A stretch of 64,000 nt of DNA from Apiospora phragmitis (lineage: Eukaryota; Ascomycota; Sordariomycetes; Amphisphaeriales; Apiosporaceae): NCBI GenBank assembly GCA_038363925.1, contig JAQQWL010000011.1:2914001-2978000 (forward strand), given 5' to 3'. The position numbers were made by a program, and so were the translations under genes. Positions 48,211 through 60,264 of this stretch are shown here, piece after piece (position 1 is the stretch's first letter; every line of letters starts with the position of its first letter). A model generated the notes under the pieces. It ran no database searches. It was not told the DNA's origin and saw only the letters and a program-made list of their open reading frames with translations.

Positions 48211-49662
48211 ATCACACCACGGCCGCCATAAGTGAGGTGTGTTATAGGAAGAGAGGGGCAGGCTGGAAAGCAGCAGCCACCGTGGGATGGGTCCGAGAGA
48301 AGTTGTAGACTAAAGACAGAGAAGCGAGCGAGCAGCCTTTGTACAATAGGCCGGAAATAGAGAACCTACACGTGATGACATCCAAAACGTCGTTTTGTCT
48401 CGCAAAATACTCCACAGAAGGAGACAGGAGAGGAGCTTGCTTAAGTGTGCTATGAGACCGCTTTGGCAGCTGTGAAAGGTGGAAGAAAGAGAGAGAGAGA
48501 GTGTGTGTGTGTGAGACCTGTATATATCAATAGGCTGCTGCAATTCCCTCCCTATTCACTTGTAGACAGGGATACTCTTCTCCCCTCTAAACTATTGCTA
48601 TTTTGGCTTTCTACAAGTACTGGTCCTGGTGTCGTACACTCAACAAATTAATGATCATGCATCCGTGATGGGAATCATGTACATTATAGTCACCCCCCTA
48701 TCCGATAGGCTGCGAGAGAGTGCCATGGGATATCCCAGGTACTGTCTACCGTTGTCCCCTCTAGAGTAAAACTAGCAATATCCAAACAGTCATCTCGAAA
48801 CAAGCACCGGCAGATATTATACAGAAGCGACAAGTCAAGTGGAAAATTGGTATAATTAGCTTCACCCTGTCTCTGTGCCACATGCATCCCCAATGCTCGG
48901 GTTGCTAGAACCAACTTGCGTTGGTCTGGTTTCCCACCGTCCCATCGTATCCTATATACGCCCTGCTTGTCCTCCAATCGCCCATCCCTCTCTTCCTTTA
49001 TAGGGCAAAGGAGGGTGTAATTCTCTGGCAAAGCATTGTTCGACCAATACACCTTGAATAGTGGTATACCGCGATCATCCCCGAAAATGCACGTGCCGTT
49101 TCGCGCCGTCCCCTCCAGATACAAAAAAAGACACACAAAACTCTGCTGCTATGAGATAGCCAAATTCTATCAGTTAACTTTGTTAGTCCCCCGAAACGAC
49201 CTGCGAGTGCTCACCCCTGGCGCATACAGGAGCGCACCAGGCACACGGAGAAAAAGACAAATCTAATGCGCTTCGGTCTCGGCCGAAGAAGAAAGCAAAG
49301 AGGTTTGGCAGATGGATATGAAGGTCGACTCATCATATCTGAGAGCTTGGAATCGTTGTTATCGACCAGTCAACACCAGAGCGACCTCCTTCTCAGTCCA
49401 GCTTCGTAACCACTGTGGGCCAAGTCCATGTGGCGACAGCGGTTTGGGATGAAAACAGAATGCAATGAGTGCTCCCCCCAACTCCTCTTGGGCTTAACAG
49501 CCGATGTGGATTGCCGAATGCTGAATAGTAGGCGTAGATATGTTGTATGCGTGGATCATAAAGCTTTCGTACAGTAATTACGTTTCCCGTTATCCCAAGT
49601 CGGCACAAGCAGGAAGTATATGATAAGACAAGAAATAGTACAGAAGCAACGGCAGCTCCCGT
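48211..49662. other. Convergent intergenic region
   Basis: These are the 3' flanks of QCR7 and the mannosyltransferase gene. A GA/GT dinucleotide stretch lies at about 48487-48513. A 148-codon frame on the minus strand at 48690-49136 starts from GTG and has no recognised family; it is treated as unproven. Confidence 0.45.
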
Positions 49663-51125
49663 TTATGCATTGCCGGGCTTTTCATCAGTATCGATGTGCC
49701 AGACGACGTAATTCGGCAGACCGTATACGCCATAGCCCGCGCGCTTCGCCATCTTGGCAAAGCCCTCGGTTTCCGCTTGATTCTCGAAGGCATAGCAAGG
49801 GAAGTTGATCCCTGACCGGTGGACATCAGCCTTGACAAGAATGCTGACACCGCCGATGCCATCGAGCTCAATCTCGTCGTCTTTGTTGTTTCGCCAGTCG
49901 CCCATACGAGCCATGTGTTTTCGTCCAGTGTCATACTGCTTATAACCTACAAAACACACGACAATTAGCCAAATGAAGGATCATCTTCGTATCGTATATC
50001 TTACCTTCGGCGAGCACGACGTTTTTGTCCAAGCCAGCAGCAAGCTTCAGGGCCTTCTCGGATTCAACCCAGGAGTTGTAGTCGACTGTACACCAGCAGA
50101 TTAGCGGACTGTTTTACCCTTATTTTCTTTCCAATTTGACTTACATCGCCCTTCGATGTCCTCCCTTTTATCGTTGTAACGGTGGAACCAGATGTCTGTG
50201 AAACATGTTAGCTTCTTAAACCCCAACCTGCATGGGAACGTGGGCAAACTTACTCGGTACGATGACGTCTCGATCGTGCGCAATGAAATCCTCCAAAATC
50301 TTCTCAGGGCTGTCAACGATATCCACATCGCGCCAGTAGACCCATGAATGGTTGGCTTTGAGAGTAGCTGATAGGAGATAGTTCCTGGCCTTGCCCATAG
50401 CCTTGCGCCGCGGGCCTTGCGCTTCGAAGCCGTGCCTGTCGTCGACATTCTGGCTAAGGTGAGAGCCGAAATCTTTCTCAACGACCATGACACTGTTGAA
50501 GGGAACCTTATCCGGACGCTCCTGGATGCGCTTTAATTCCAAAGCCAGAGCTCCGAGGGTATCATCAGTCGAATCGCCCACAAGGAAACCCAGATCAATC
50601 AAGTGATGGGGATACGTTAGCTCGGCGATGAGCTCAAAGTATTTGGACAAATATGGGGCAGCATCCTTGAGAGGGGTGAGGATGAGAACGCGCTCATCGT
50701 TTGCGGCTCCATTTCGCGTGGACTTGACGGGGTTCAGATTGACGTGCTCGATTGTAGAGGAGTTGATTTCTATCGGGGCGTGGTGGTTGAATATTACGGG
50801 AGTTTGCATGTGCGCATGCCAAGCGTGATGTTCATTCGCCGACATGTCCATGGGCGGTTTCGAAGGGCCCCAGCAGTAGAAGCTATCGCGAAAAGGTGTC
50901 AAGTCAGTCATGAGGTCCAGCGTGTCGTGTCCAACTATCGGGGGTGCAATACCTTTGCATCTCATTGGCGCCCGTCCTGATGCCGCGCCATAGTAATAAG
51001 ATGATGCCCGCGAGGGCGACGGAGACGAGAAAACGCGTCTTGGTCAGGAACACCCATATCGCTCTCGTTGGGGGTAATTGGGCCTTTGCTGATTTCCAAG
51101 TGATGCCACCTTTGGGGAGAAGCAT
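49663..51125 (-). CDS. Golgi alpha-mannosyltransferase, family GT62 (Anp1/Van1/Mnn9 type)
   Basis: GT62 proteins form the mannan polymerase complexes of the cis-Golgi that extend N-glycan mannose chains for the cell wall. Exons in coding order: 51125-50953, 50882-50254, 50195-50145 (51 nt), 50085-50005, 49946-49663, giving 405 aa. It is a type II membrane protein: a short basic N-terminus (MLLPKGGITWK) and one membrane span at about residues 33-47 (LVSVALAGIILLLW). The lumenal domain carries RVLILTPLKDAAPYLS, DDRHGFEAQGPRRKAMG, WVYWRDVDIVDSP (the DVD metal-binding site), IELDGIGGVSILVKA and FAKMAKRAGYGVYGLPNYVVWHI. The ER-to-Golgi family signature DRHGF.AQGPRRK favours Anp1 over Mnn9, but no tree was made. 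Confidence 0.92.
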
Positions 51126-52743
51126 GGTGGGCGAGCACTTAAGGGTGGCCTTCCGACACGACCCTTAGCCTATCGAAATGCGAATTCTGGAAAGGAGGGA
51201 AGGTCGTCAAATCGGACGACTGTCGATCGAAGGGGGACGTTCGATTCGAGCTGGCGCGACCTTTATGTCGGTGTCGATAGGTAGGTGATGCAGGTGTGCG
51301 AGTGAGGGTGATGTATGAGAGCCGTCCAGTATTGTCGTCAAGCAAGAACTTCGTTTTTCAGGGGATAAATGTCCAAGCTGAATAGAAGGGTCGGATGGTT
51401 GTGAGACTAGGGACAGACAGCACCTGGTTTAGGCCTTGGCCTTTGGTTGCTAACCCTCTAGGGAGGAAACGGGGAATACGAGTAAATTGACCGGGATTAC
51501 GCGCGGGCAGCCCAGTGTTACATGTACCTGCCAGAACTGATTAGGTAGTTGCACTCACTCCTTCCGGCCTCGTAGAGAGAGAGAGACCAAATAAAGACAA
51601 TGGCTTCGATAATGGAAGCAATGAGGAAACCGAGAGACGAAGAGGCCGGTCGCTAAGAGCTACATAAGTAAGGACAGAAGAATGACTGAGAGAGAGATAG
51701 AAAACCACCAATGCAAAATAGCCTACTTCCAATTGCAGGCTGTGAAGATAGCACAGGTAAAGTTCGTGAACAACCAATCCCTACTTCACTGTAAGCCAGG
51801 TACACACGTACCTATTACCATTAGGTGTTAGGTGCATTGGAATAGTACATGGAATAATCTCGAGGGCCCTACAAGTTGACCTTTTGAGCCTTGGCGCCAG
51901 GGATTTCAAGATTCTAGGTCTAACTTTGCGGGCAAGATTAAAGATAGATTGGGATGGGGACATTACGGGCTCAATCCACTAATGCAAATGCGCCAACGAC
52001 CTGGCGCCGTATGCGCTTTAATCGACTCCATCCTCTCGCGAGTTGGGTACAGTCTTACTACAATACAGCGATACGGCGAAGACAGAACACACTCCTTGAT
52101 TACTGTGGTCCATTCCTCAAGTCTGAGTGCGATTGAGCCAAGCCACCACTAGGTTATATGTTAGGTACGCGGCAGTTATGCCTATTTACGAAGCGTGGTA
52201 AATCGAGTAGTGCGATGCAGATTGGTCCAATCGAACGCGATGGCCTTCGTATGGGGAAGATACAGCGAGTTACTCCGTCTGCAGTGGCAGCACGTTTTGA
52301 TTGGGTGGCGCGGCAGAAAAAAAGACCAGACCACAGCCGGGAGGTAACAGTAGAAACGCCTTGAACGCATAAAGGAGACCGGAGAGTGCAATCTTCTCTT
52401 GGGTACTTGTGGCCACTGGGCTCGGGCTCGCAAGGACCTCGCCGTTTCCCAGCCACAGGGACAAAAATAACCGATCAAAAGGTGGACAGGACCAGCGTGC
52501 CAGAAGGGACATGTTGGCCTGACCTTGGGCAGCTGAATGACAGTCAATTGAATGGTGGTTCGGATGAGGTGCCCCAAGCTGTAACGATCTCGCTAGGCAG
52601 ACATCAGACAAGATCTGCTGACAAAGCAGGGCGTAAATGACATCCTCGAATTCTCACACAAGCACTACCGAAGGTAGATATGCTATACAGCTAGACTTAC
52701 GGTAGAGATGATACCTACGTGATGTTAATATTGATCGTCTTTA
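51126..52743. other. Divergent promoter region of the mannosyltransferase and DNA glycosylase genes
   Basis: No supported gene is seen. GA-rich tracts lie near 51575-51700. Overlapping frames at 52154-52640 on both strands cover the same bases, lack ATG-led conserved sequence and are rejected. Confidence 0.45.
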
Positions 52744-54243
52744 ATGTGGCATGGCGATTTGAACATTGCCATTGAAGGCGTCTACAGTATCTGGCTGAAT
52801 ATGGTCCTTAGCCGCATCACCTCCAACTCACACATCAGAACGTCATTAAGTGTCGCGACTCGTAGCACGCATTCCGTCGCTAGAAGTCTCTCGTCACCCA
52901 GCTTCGAGCACTTACAAGGCCAACAGGATCTTCCTTATAGGCGACCACGCTGTGCATCATTTGAGGATTTGGCCATCCGAGTGCATCCCGCTCCACTCAC
53001 TCTTGTTGCACCTCGTGGATTTCGTGGTCGAGTTACCGCTTTCACGACCTTCCAAGGCGTTTCAACAACTCAAAGGATGTCAACTCGCAGATCTGCTAGG
53101 CTCAGCGCAGCTGCTGAAGCTAAACCCTTGGCTGAAGCTATAGCGCCGCCTCCGTCTGCTGCTCCAAAGTCACGCAAGAGAAAGGCGGCGGCGGGTCCGG
53201 CCGTTTCCAAGGAAGGAGGAAGCCCGACAACGGCCCCGGAGGTAGCAGCTCCGTCCACGCCAAACAAACGGCGTCCGAAGGCTAGGATAGCAGAGCCTCC
53301 CCCAGCCACCCCTACTCCAAGCAATGCCAAACTTATCGGTGAACCTGCTGCCCTTGGAACCACTCCTAAACCCAAGCCTGCAGCCGTAAGACGGCTTGCT
53401 GACCCAAATGCAACGAATGCGACTCTCTTATCCCCGGAGACGTCCCGAGTCGTCGCCTCAAAAGAGGTAGAGTTCCTCTCGCCCACAAAGTCCAGCGGCG
53501 TGAAAGCCACTACCGCCAACATCCTGGATGAGGCCTGTACACACCTCATCAAGATCGACCCCCGGATGGAGCCGCTGATCAAGGCCAACCACTGCCGAGT
53601 CTTCAGTCCCGAAGGGCTCACTGAGAAGATCGACCCCTTCGAGTCGCTCTGCAGCGGCATCATCTCCCAGCAGGTCTCGGGTGCCGCCGCCAAAGCGATC
53701 AAGCAGCGGTTCGTGGGCCTCTTCTTCGATGATACATCGTCAGCATCGGACGCGAATACCCAGAGCGCAACGACGTCCGGCCGCCGCCGATTCCCGCACC
53801 CGTCGCAGGTGGCCGCGACCAAGCTCGAGACGCTCCGCACGGCGGGGCTCTCGCAGCGCAAGGCCGAGTACATCCAAGGCCTGGCGGAGAAGTTTGCCGC
53901 CGGCGAGCTGAGCGCGCAGATGCTGGCCGACGCCCCCTACGAGGAGGTCCTGGAGAAGCTGACGGCGGTCCGCGGGCTGGGCCGCTGGAGCGTCGAGATG
54001 TTCGCGTGCTTTGCGCTCAAGCGCATGGATGTCTTCTCGCTCGGCGACCTGGGCGTCCAGCGCGGGATGGCGGCCTTCGTGGGGCGCGACATCGCCAAGC
54101 TGAAGGCGTCCAAGGGAGGCAAGTGGAAGTATATGAGCGAGAAGGAGATGGAGGAGATCGCGGCGAGGTTTACTCCCTACCGCAGTGTGTTCATGTGGTA
54201 CATGTGGCGAGTCGAGGAGACTGATGTTAGCACTATGGAATAA
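52744..54243 (+). CDS. MAG1: DNA-3-methyladenine glycosylase (Mag1-like, HhH-GPD superfamily), long N-terminus
   Basis: The enzyme removes alkylated purines such as 3-methyladenine, starting base excision repair. The gene is one exon; the longest ATG-led frame is 499 aa. The catalytic domain spans about residues 265-490: DEACTHLIKIDPRMEPLI, FESLCSGIISQQVSGAAAKAI, AGLSQRKAEYIQGLAEKF, the helix-hairpin-helix VRGLGRWSVEMF and the catalytic Asp in FSLGDLGVQRGM. Three in-frame ATGs are plausible. The one at 53077 (MSTRRSARLSAAAEA) begins a basic nuclear-type N-terminus. The one at 52801 (MVLSRITSNSHIRTSLSV) would add an Arg/Ser-rich, acid-free leader that looks like a mitochondrial presequence. 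The first is at 52744. The region before the catalytic core is Ala/Pro/Lys-rich and disordered. Confidence 0.9.
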   Translation: MWHGDLNIAIEGVYSIWLNMVLSRITSNSHIRTSLSVATRSTHSVARSLSSPSFEHLQGQQDLPYRRPRCASFEDLAIRVHPAPLTLVAPRGFRGRVTAFTTFQGVSTTQRMSTRRSARLSAAAEAKPLAEAIAPPPSAAPKSRKRKAAAGPAVSKEGGSPTTAPEVAAPSTPNKRRPKARIAEPPPATPTPSNAKLIGEPAALGTTPKPKPAAVRRLADPNATNATLLSPETSRVVASKEVEFLSPTKSSGVKATTANILDEACTHLIKIDPRMEPLIKANHCRVFSPEGLTEKIDPFESLCSGIISQQVSGAAAKAIKQRFVGLFFDDTSSASDANTQSATTSGRRRFPHPSQVAATKLETLRTAGLSQRKAEYIQGLAEKFAAGELSAQMLADAPYEEVLEKLTAVRGLGRWSVEMFACFALKRMDVFSLGDLGVQRGMAAFVGRDIAKLKASKGGKWKYMSEKEMEEIAARFTPYRSVFMWYMWRVEETDVSTME

Positions 54244-57200
54244 TGCCTAGAGGCACTCGGATTACAGCGGCTAACACTTGAGCTTTCTTGCCTTTTGCTT
54301 AACTGGGCGTTAGTTCCAGAGTTTGATACTACATACACTATGGGATCTAAGGCGGCGCCCTGCTTCGAGTTTCCTACTATGAACCGAGTATCGCCACAGT
54401 AGTGCCGTGCCATGAAGCTTGCCAACTCGAGTAATAAGGAGCTGCTATTGCACACAGGTGCCAGCCGTTTTGTGTGACTCTACCATACAGTATGCGTATC
54501 TGCTGTGGCTGTACTTACGAACTGAGCTAATACTGCTTGGCGCGAAGGCAATGCTGCATTGTTTGTTTCATATGTGTCAACTAAGGTTCTGTTTTTGACT
54601 ATTCCGAGGATGGTCCAACCGTGTTGATTAACGGCCCAAGATATCACGGAAGTCAGTGCCGCGACTACGTGAGCCACTCACTACATGTTCTTGTTTGAAT
54701 TGAATGGACCGTGGCCGACTGGGAATAAAGCATATCATATCGGTATATATAATGCGCCCTTCGCTGTGTTTGCTCCCAGAGCGCATTTATATTCCCGCTT
54801 TATGTACCTCAATTACCACTTGTTTGCCTATCGGGAGGCAACCTTGTAGCCTTGGGGGAAGTAGCAGCGATCGGGAATATACCTCGCTTCTGCATGGCAG
54901 ACGTAACAAGCTTTTGAATCAGTTAAGCAATTCCACAGCATGAAAAGAAGAGTCAGGTTTGTGTAGTGGCCATCCTTTGGTTCATCAACCAGCCGCCAGT
55001 GAGGACAAGCCAGAAAGCCAGCCAGCAGCAAAAGTCGTCTGCAGCAAGCAACTTACATCCCAACTTATGACAAGATGTAGATAGATCCATCCTGATTGTA
55101 AGCACAGCCTCCGGGTGGCCCACATGCACCGGCCGAGCGGCGGTGATGACGGTGGGCCGCAGCTGGACTGTCAGGCCCAGTCCATAGCTCTCTCTCTACT
55201 CACGAACGTGTGTTGTAAGATGGGACTCATAGAGAGAGCCACGCTCGGATTAATGGCGGCTGCCCGAGTATAATTGTAGCGACGAGAATAGGGGACATAG
55301 GCTTACAATGCAGGAATAGCTTCAACCTCCCGCAGTCACGCGGCTGGCGCTTTGGCTCGTTGGAAAACATCGGCTTGCTTGCCTGGCTGGGCCGCCAAGG
55401 CTGGGAAGTCAGAATGGATGACGTCGGGTAGCTAGGAGACCCCTTGACTAGGGAGACAAAAACGGGGACGCCGTGAGTTTGAGTAAGAAACACTTGCTTT
55501 GAGATTAAAAAAAAGAATGCCAAACCGTCCGAAATCCGAGCATTACTAAAGAGACGCCGCCCTCGACTTGTTTTTGCTTCTTTTTGTGTGGAAGGCTGGC
55601 CTTTGAGTTCTTGCTAAGTCAGGGGAAGTCTGTTTGACATGCTGTCGCAAGTGTTTGGGGTTTTTACTTATTCCACGAGAATATGGCTGTGTTGTCTAAA
55701 ACGGTCGTCAGTCAACAGGGAACTTCCAACCCCCTGTAATCTGTATAACGCACAGGATCGTTATGACAAGATTCCAAAAAAGCTTATTTGGTAGGACTTC
55801 GTACGACGCAGGCTGACTTACCTAGACAGACAGGTAGAACAGACTCGTGCCGAGTTGCTGTGTGAAACCTCGTGTTCGTGCCACACCTCTGCTGCGGGCT
55901 GTAGGGAGATGCACCACCTACCGAATTAGGCAAGAACTAACTGGCGGGCGAGTATTGCCACTGGCTGAATGAAGACCTTCTGTACGCCAACCCGCCAACT
56001 TTGGTTGGTCGGTAGCTTGTGGTGAGATATCGGGCGGGGATAACCTCTCGAGCGCGTTGCACGACTGCCTCCATAGCTGCCGACAGATCCGATGTTGATT
56101 CGTACTTACATCTACTGTATGTCGAAAAAGGGAGCCGGCAAGCCGGATTCACGACAACATTCGATCCAGAATACGGGACAGACTCAGGCTGTCACGTTTG
56201 TGTTTCGATAGCCACAAAGCATAAAGTCGACCCGAGCCTTTTGGCAAAGCCTTCACATCCTTCTTGGCCCTGGGCAATTGGCAAGCATGACCATAGATAC
56301 CCTCCCTTGCTTCAGGTTGTTGGAGATGCACCTGTAATGTGCCGTATACAAGAGACTAGAAGAATATAATCCCATCGTCCAAATTCATCAAATTGAGGAC
56401 GGCTTAATCAAGTGAAGACAAATTCGCACAGCAGTTTGCCAGCCCAACGCAGATCCGAGCACGGGAGGCTATCCTTCAATGTTACACGCTACTGCACCTA
56501 ACCCATGTCATGAATATCTCTATCTCGTTACCAGAGGGCAGCGGAGCGATATGGATGTAGACTCTTAACCAACAACAAGCTAGAGAAGACTAGACTCAGA
56601 CTATATACTATGGTCACGATCGGTTTTCCATGTTGCCCTGGCAAGCTGGATGCGTGAGAGCAAATCTTGATTCAATTGTGGGCTTTATGTAACCTACGGA
56701 TTCTGAATACATACATAGTGTTGAGAGCTGCCAAGCTACCGAGATATGTTATGGAGAATATGCATTACCGGTAACGGGGAAAGGGGGTTGGAGCTTGTTC
56801 GTTGATGCGTAGGTAGCTGGCCGGGGAGACTCATATTAGCTTGATAGCCGCCACGCCGCATATTACCTCCAAGCACGTAAATGGTACTACAACCTATAGC
56901 CGGGACGTGGAGCTTCTGTTAGGTACAGTACTGGTGTACGGAGACGCGAGATAGAACCCACGAGCGTGTGCTGTCGTCATCAAAACAGACGGCTTCAATG
57001 CACTTTTTGCTAACTAGCGGAGGCCACTTTTATACGGCACAAGCTGCTGGGAAAAGCCAAGCTTTCCGCATCGGTTCCTTCAGAGCACCGATTCTGAATC
57101 AGCAGATACGAACATGTGGGCAAGAGAAGGATCGTATGTAAAGAACATACATTGCAATTTCTAGGCCAAGCAAAGAGCATTCCAAACAACTTCTTGAATG

Positions 57201-60200
57201 CAAGCATGCTTTCATACACCATGCTTGGCGAGATGGTCTTTACCAGATTGGAAAATCCTGCATGTGACGTCTACGCGGCAGACCAGGATGGCTCGGCAGG
57301 ACGACTTCTGACTGGCTGGGGTGGGATATCAGTGCAGCAAGCCACTGCAACGGAGATTGATACCGGAGGCATGTACGGGAAATGGGCTTCTTGCCATAAT
57401 CTCTGCTACCTATGCTAGCCGCAGTCGATCATTGCTACGCTACAGAGTATCCCAAACGGAGTAATAGCAAGCAAGTAAAGCTTCCCAGATAAAGGAGATA
57501 CAGTAAGTATGTACTTATCGAAAACGATCGAATAGTAGGTAGGTAGTGATAGAGGAGAGAGACTGTACGTCAATTACGGCAGGGGCCAACCATCCTATTT
57601 TCCCGGAATAGCAACCGTCCTAATAACCTTGCTTCTTACATAAGGAGGTGGGTGTTGCAGATTGACGATTTGACGAAGCAGACAGCGCAGACAAGCCGAG
57701 CAAAACGAACGAAGGATCCAAGAGAGCGGCTATCAGAAGGACGGAACGACGTCTTTCCCAGTAGCCAGTCAGTACGAGATTGTTCTGTGGATTGAGCAAA
57801 ATCAAGGCCAATTGAAACACTGTGAGCGGGGGCGAATCTAGTCCGGCCAGTCGATCCTCGAGCCAGTCGCTACAATCGCACGCTGCTTGGCTGCTGGCTG
57901 GTACGCAGTGAAAATGACCGACACGGCGATATCATCCAACTTCTGGAAAGTATCGACAGGGGGTGAGCAGAGTGAAGCAGAGTGCGGCCGGAGCTGATGC
58001 TGTGGATGGATGTACCCATTACTTGGACGGCCCCAGCAACCCTCTCTAACAGACTCCGCTATTAACATCAGCGTGTACCTAGGTCCTACCCAGACGGGGG
58101 GCCGGGGATGCAAAGAGGAATTAATCTCGCCAATTGCAGATGTTGATATGAAAGCTGCGACACTGTGGGAGACCAACGACGCACACGCCATACACAGCAG
58201 AGAGCACACACCCCCAGACAGGCTTGTTGACTCGACTGCTTCGGCCTTGGCTGCTTGGTTCATTCCATCCAATGCTTCCAGATATAATCGATACAGTAAA
58301 TCGAGCTTTTTTTTTTTTTCTTTTTTTTTCTCGACGGAATAGACTCACAGGACCTCACCGCGCCACCAAGCGACCGCTTTTGTTGGTCGTTGCGAACACT
58401 GGAGCTCGTCGGGCCTGTTAAGATGACCACTCGATGCTAGGCAATCTCGTACAAGGAAATGTTCCTATGTAGGCTGGACCGGCAGGGTGGCAGGGTAGGC
58501 AGATACTGGAGCCCACATCAGGTTTAGCAGGGCCAAGGTACAGTGCAATAATGTTGCAGTACCTGACCTTTTTTAAAGCACACACCCTTGCATAGTGGAT
58601 GATTAGATTTCATGTGCTTTTATGGGAAGATTGGGGACGTTGATGGGGTAGCGGTACTTGTGGTAGAGCGACGCGCGTGGTGCGATTTGCAAGTCCATTT
58701 GGTGCCCATTTGCCCACTTCCCTCACTCCAGTGACTCCCTCCCTCCCGCTCGCATGTTCCTGGATCCCACCCCCTTTAGACCCGCCCGGTTTTATTTTCT
58801 ACCCATTGCCTCCCATCCCCAAAAGGCCACTTGAATTCCAAAACGTTTCGGCTTCTCCTGACGTGAATGACCTTTTCCTCCTTCCATAAACCTTCTCCCT
58901 CCCATTTTCCCCTTCGGATTCATTCGTTTGTCGATATTCCTGTCAGTAACAGAGGAAGAGCACTCGCTCCATAGCTTCCTCGCTTTAATAACTTCTCTCT
59001 CAATCCCGTCAACTCTACCGCCAACCCGCCGTTTTTCGTCTATATCGAAGAGCCGCCCGCCCAGGAAGATTTCACCCAGCAAACCAACCAGCTCGATATC
59101 CCGATCCTCAACCTAACTCAAAACCACATCGACCGAGTCACGAGACGATTAATTCCCTTTGGTTGTGAAGTAGAAGAGTCCATTCCAACCAGTGGTACTA
59201 CTTCAGTTTCGGAGTTTTTGTGTAAGAAAAGCAGCAAAAGGTTTGTGCATCCATGTTTTCTCTTCACTATCCCATGACGGTTTTGCTCTTGCACATACAC
59301 ACCAAGTTCGAGGGCAGTCATACCTAGTATTCGCAAATCAACCACCACCAGGCTCCAGCAGTCACGCAAGCTACAGGCCAGCGACTTGGAGATCAATTGG
59401 AGACAGGACGCGCGTTCCGCATATCATCCCAAATGCAGAAGCTGCTGCTTGGGGTGCCACGATTTGAAAAGGTCTGGACTGCCATGCCATGCCGGGAAGC
59501 GGCTTCGTCTTCCTGCCCAGGAACGCACTATTGTGGCTCTACTTCCTAGCGTGCAATAGCTAGCAAGTGGTGTGTACCGTGGGAGTCGTTGGTCGGGTCA
59601 ACCGCCATTGGCGAATGACAGTCATCCCATCATCCCATTGTATCAGCAACCACTGTCAAGCTAGCCAGGAGGCCTAGCTTCTTGCACGCTATTGACTAGA
59701 GCCACAGTTGAGTTGCGACTCCAAAAGGGGGGCCCGGATACTGCTCGCCGATTGAAAATGTGGCCTGCAATTGTCTAGGGCCTGGTTCCTGCAGCATGCT
59801 GTTTCCACATTGTCTTCTGCATGGCGCTCTGCTTGGTACAAGAGGATGGCTCCGCTTGAAGCAACGGGTTGTTTGGAAGTCTCCATAACAACTCTGGACA
59901 TCCCAACTGGGCCACCTTTTGTTGTAGTAAACAAACGGCAGTGCAGTCACTGCTAATCACAACGACTTGGGCCGCCCTTGCCTTGATCAGCGACCGCGAA
60001 TGACTCCTGCTGGTTGAAGCGGACCCGGCTGCTTCAAATAACGAGCAGCGCATTTCGGAATTATTCTTGTATTCATTTCCTCCCCCAACATAGCCAATCC
60101 GGTCAGGAAATCCACCTGCCTTTGAGCAAAGTCAACATTGATTTTTGGAGCACACTACACTCAACTTTTCGAGATATTTATTTCCACAACCGTCACCGTC

Positions 60201-60264
60201 CCTGTCTCATCAATCGTTCGTGGAAACAGAACTGACAAGAATCTACGAAAAACAGTTTATCAAG
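54244..60264. other. Gene-poor 6 kb intergenic region upstream of ECM33
   Basis: This is the longest gene-free stretch. Short frames at 56019-56369, 57116-57418 and 58010-58342 show no family. The DNA at 58690-59160 is strongly pyrimidine-rich and then CAA-rich, like a transcribed fungal leader, and a GTAAGA donor follows at about 59220. T-runs (14 T, C, 9 T) lie at 58307-58330. The last 250 bases before 60265 also look like leader DNA. A very long spliced leader for ECM33 is possible. No transposon or RNA gene is recognised. Confidence 0.45.

Noticed and set aside
52154..52640. Overlapping frames on both strands upstream of MAG1
   Set aside because: They cover the same bases in several frames, show no family and no exon signals; promoter DNA is more likely.
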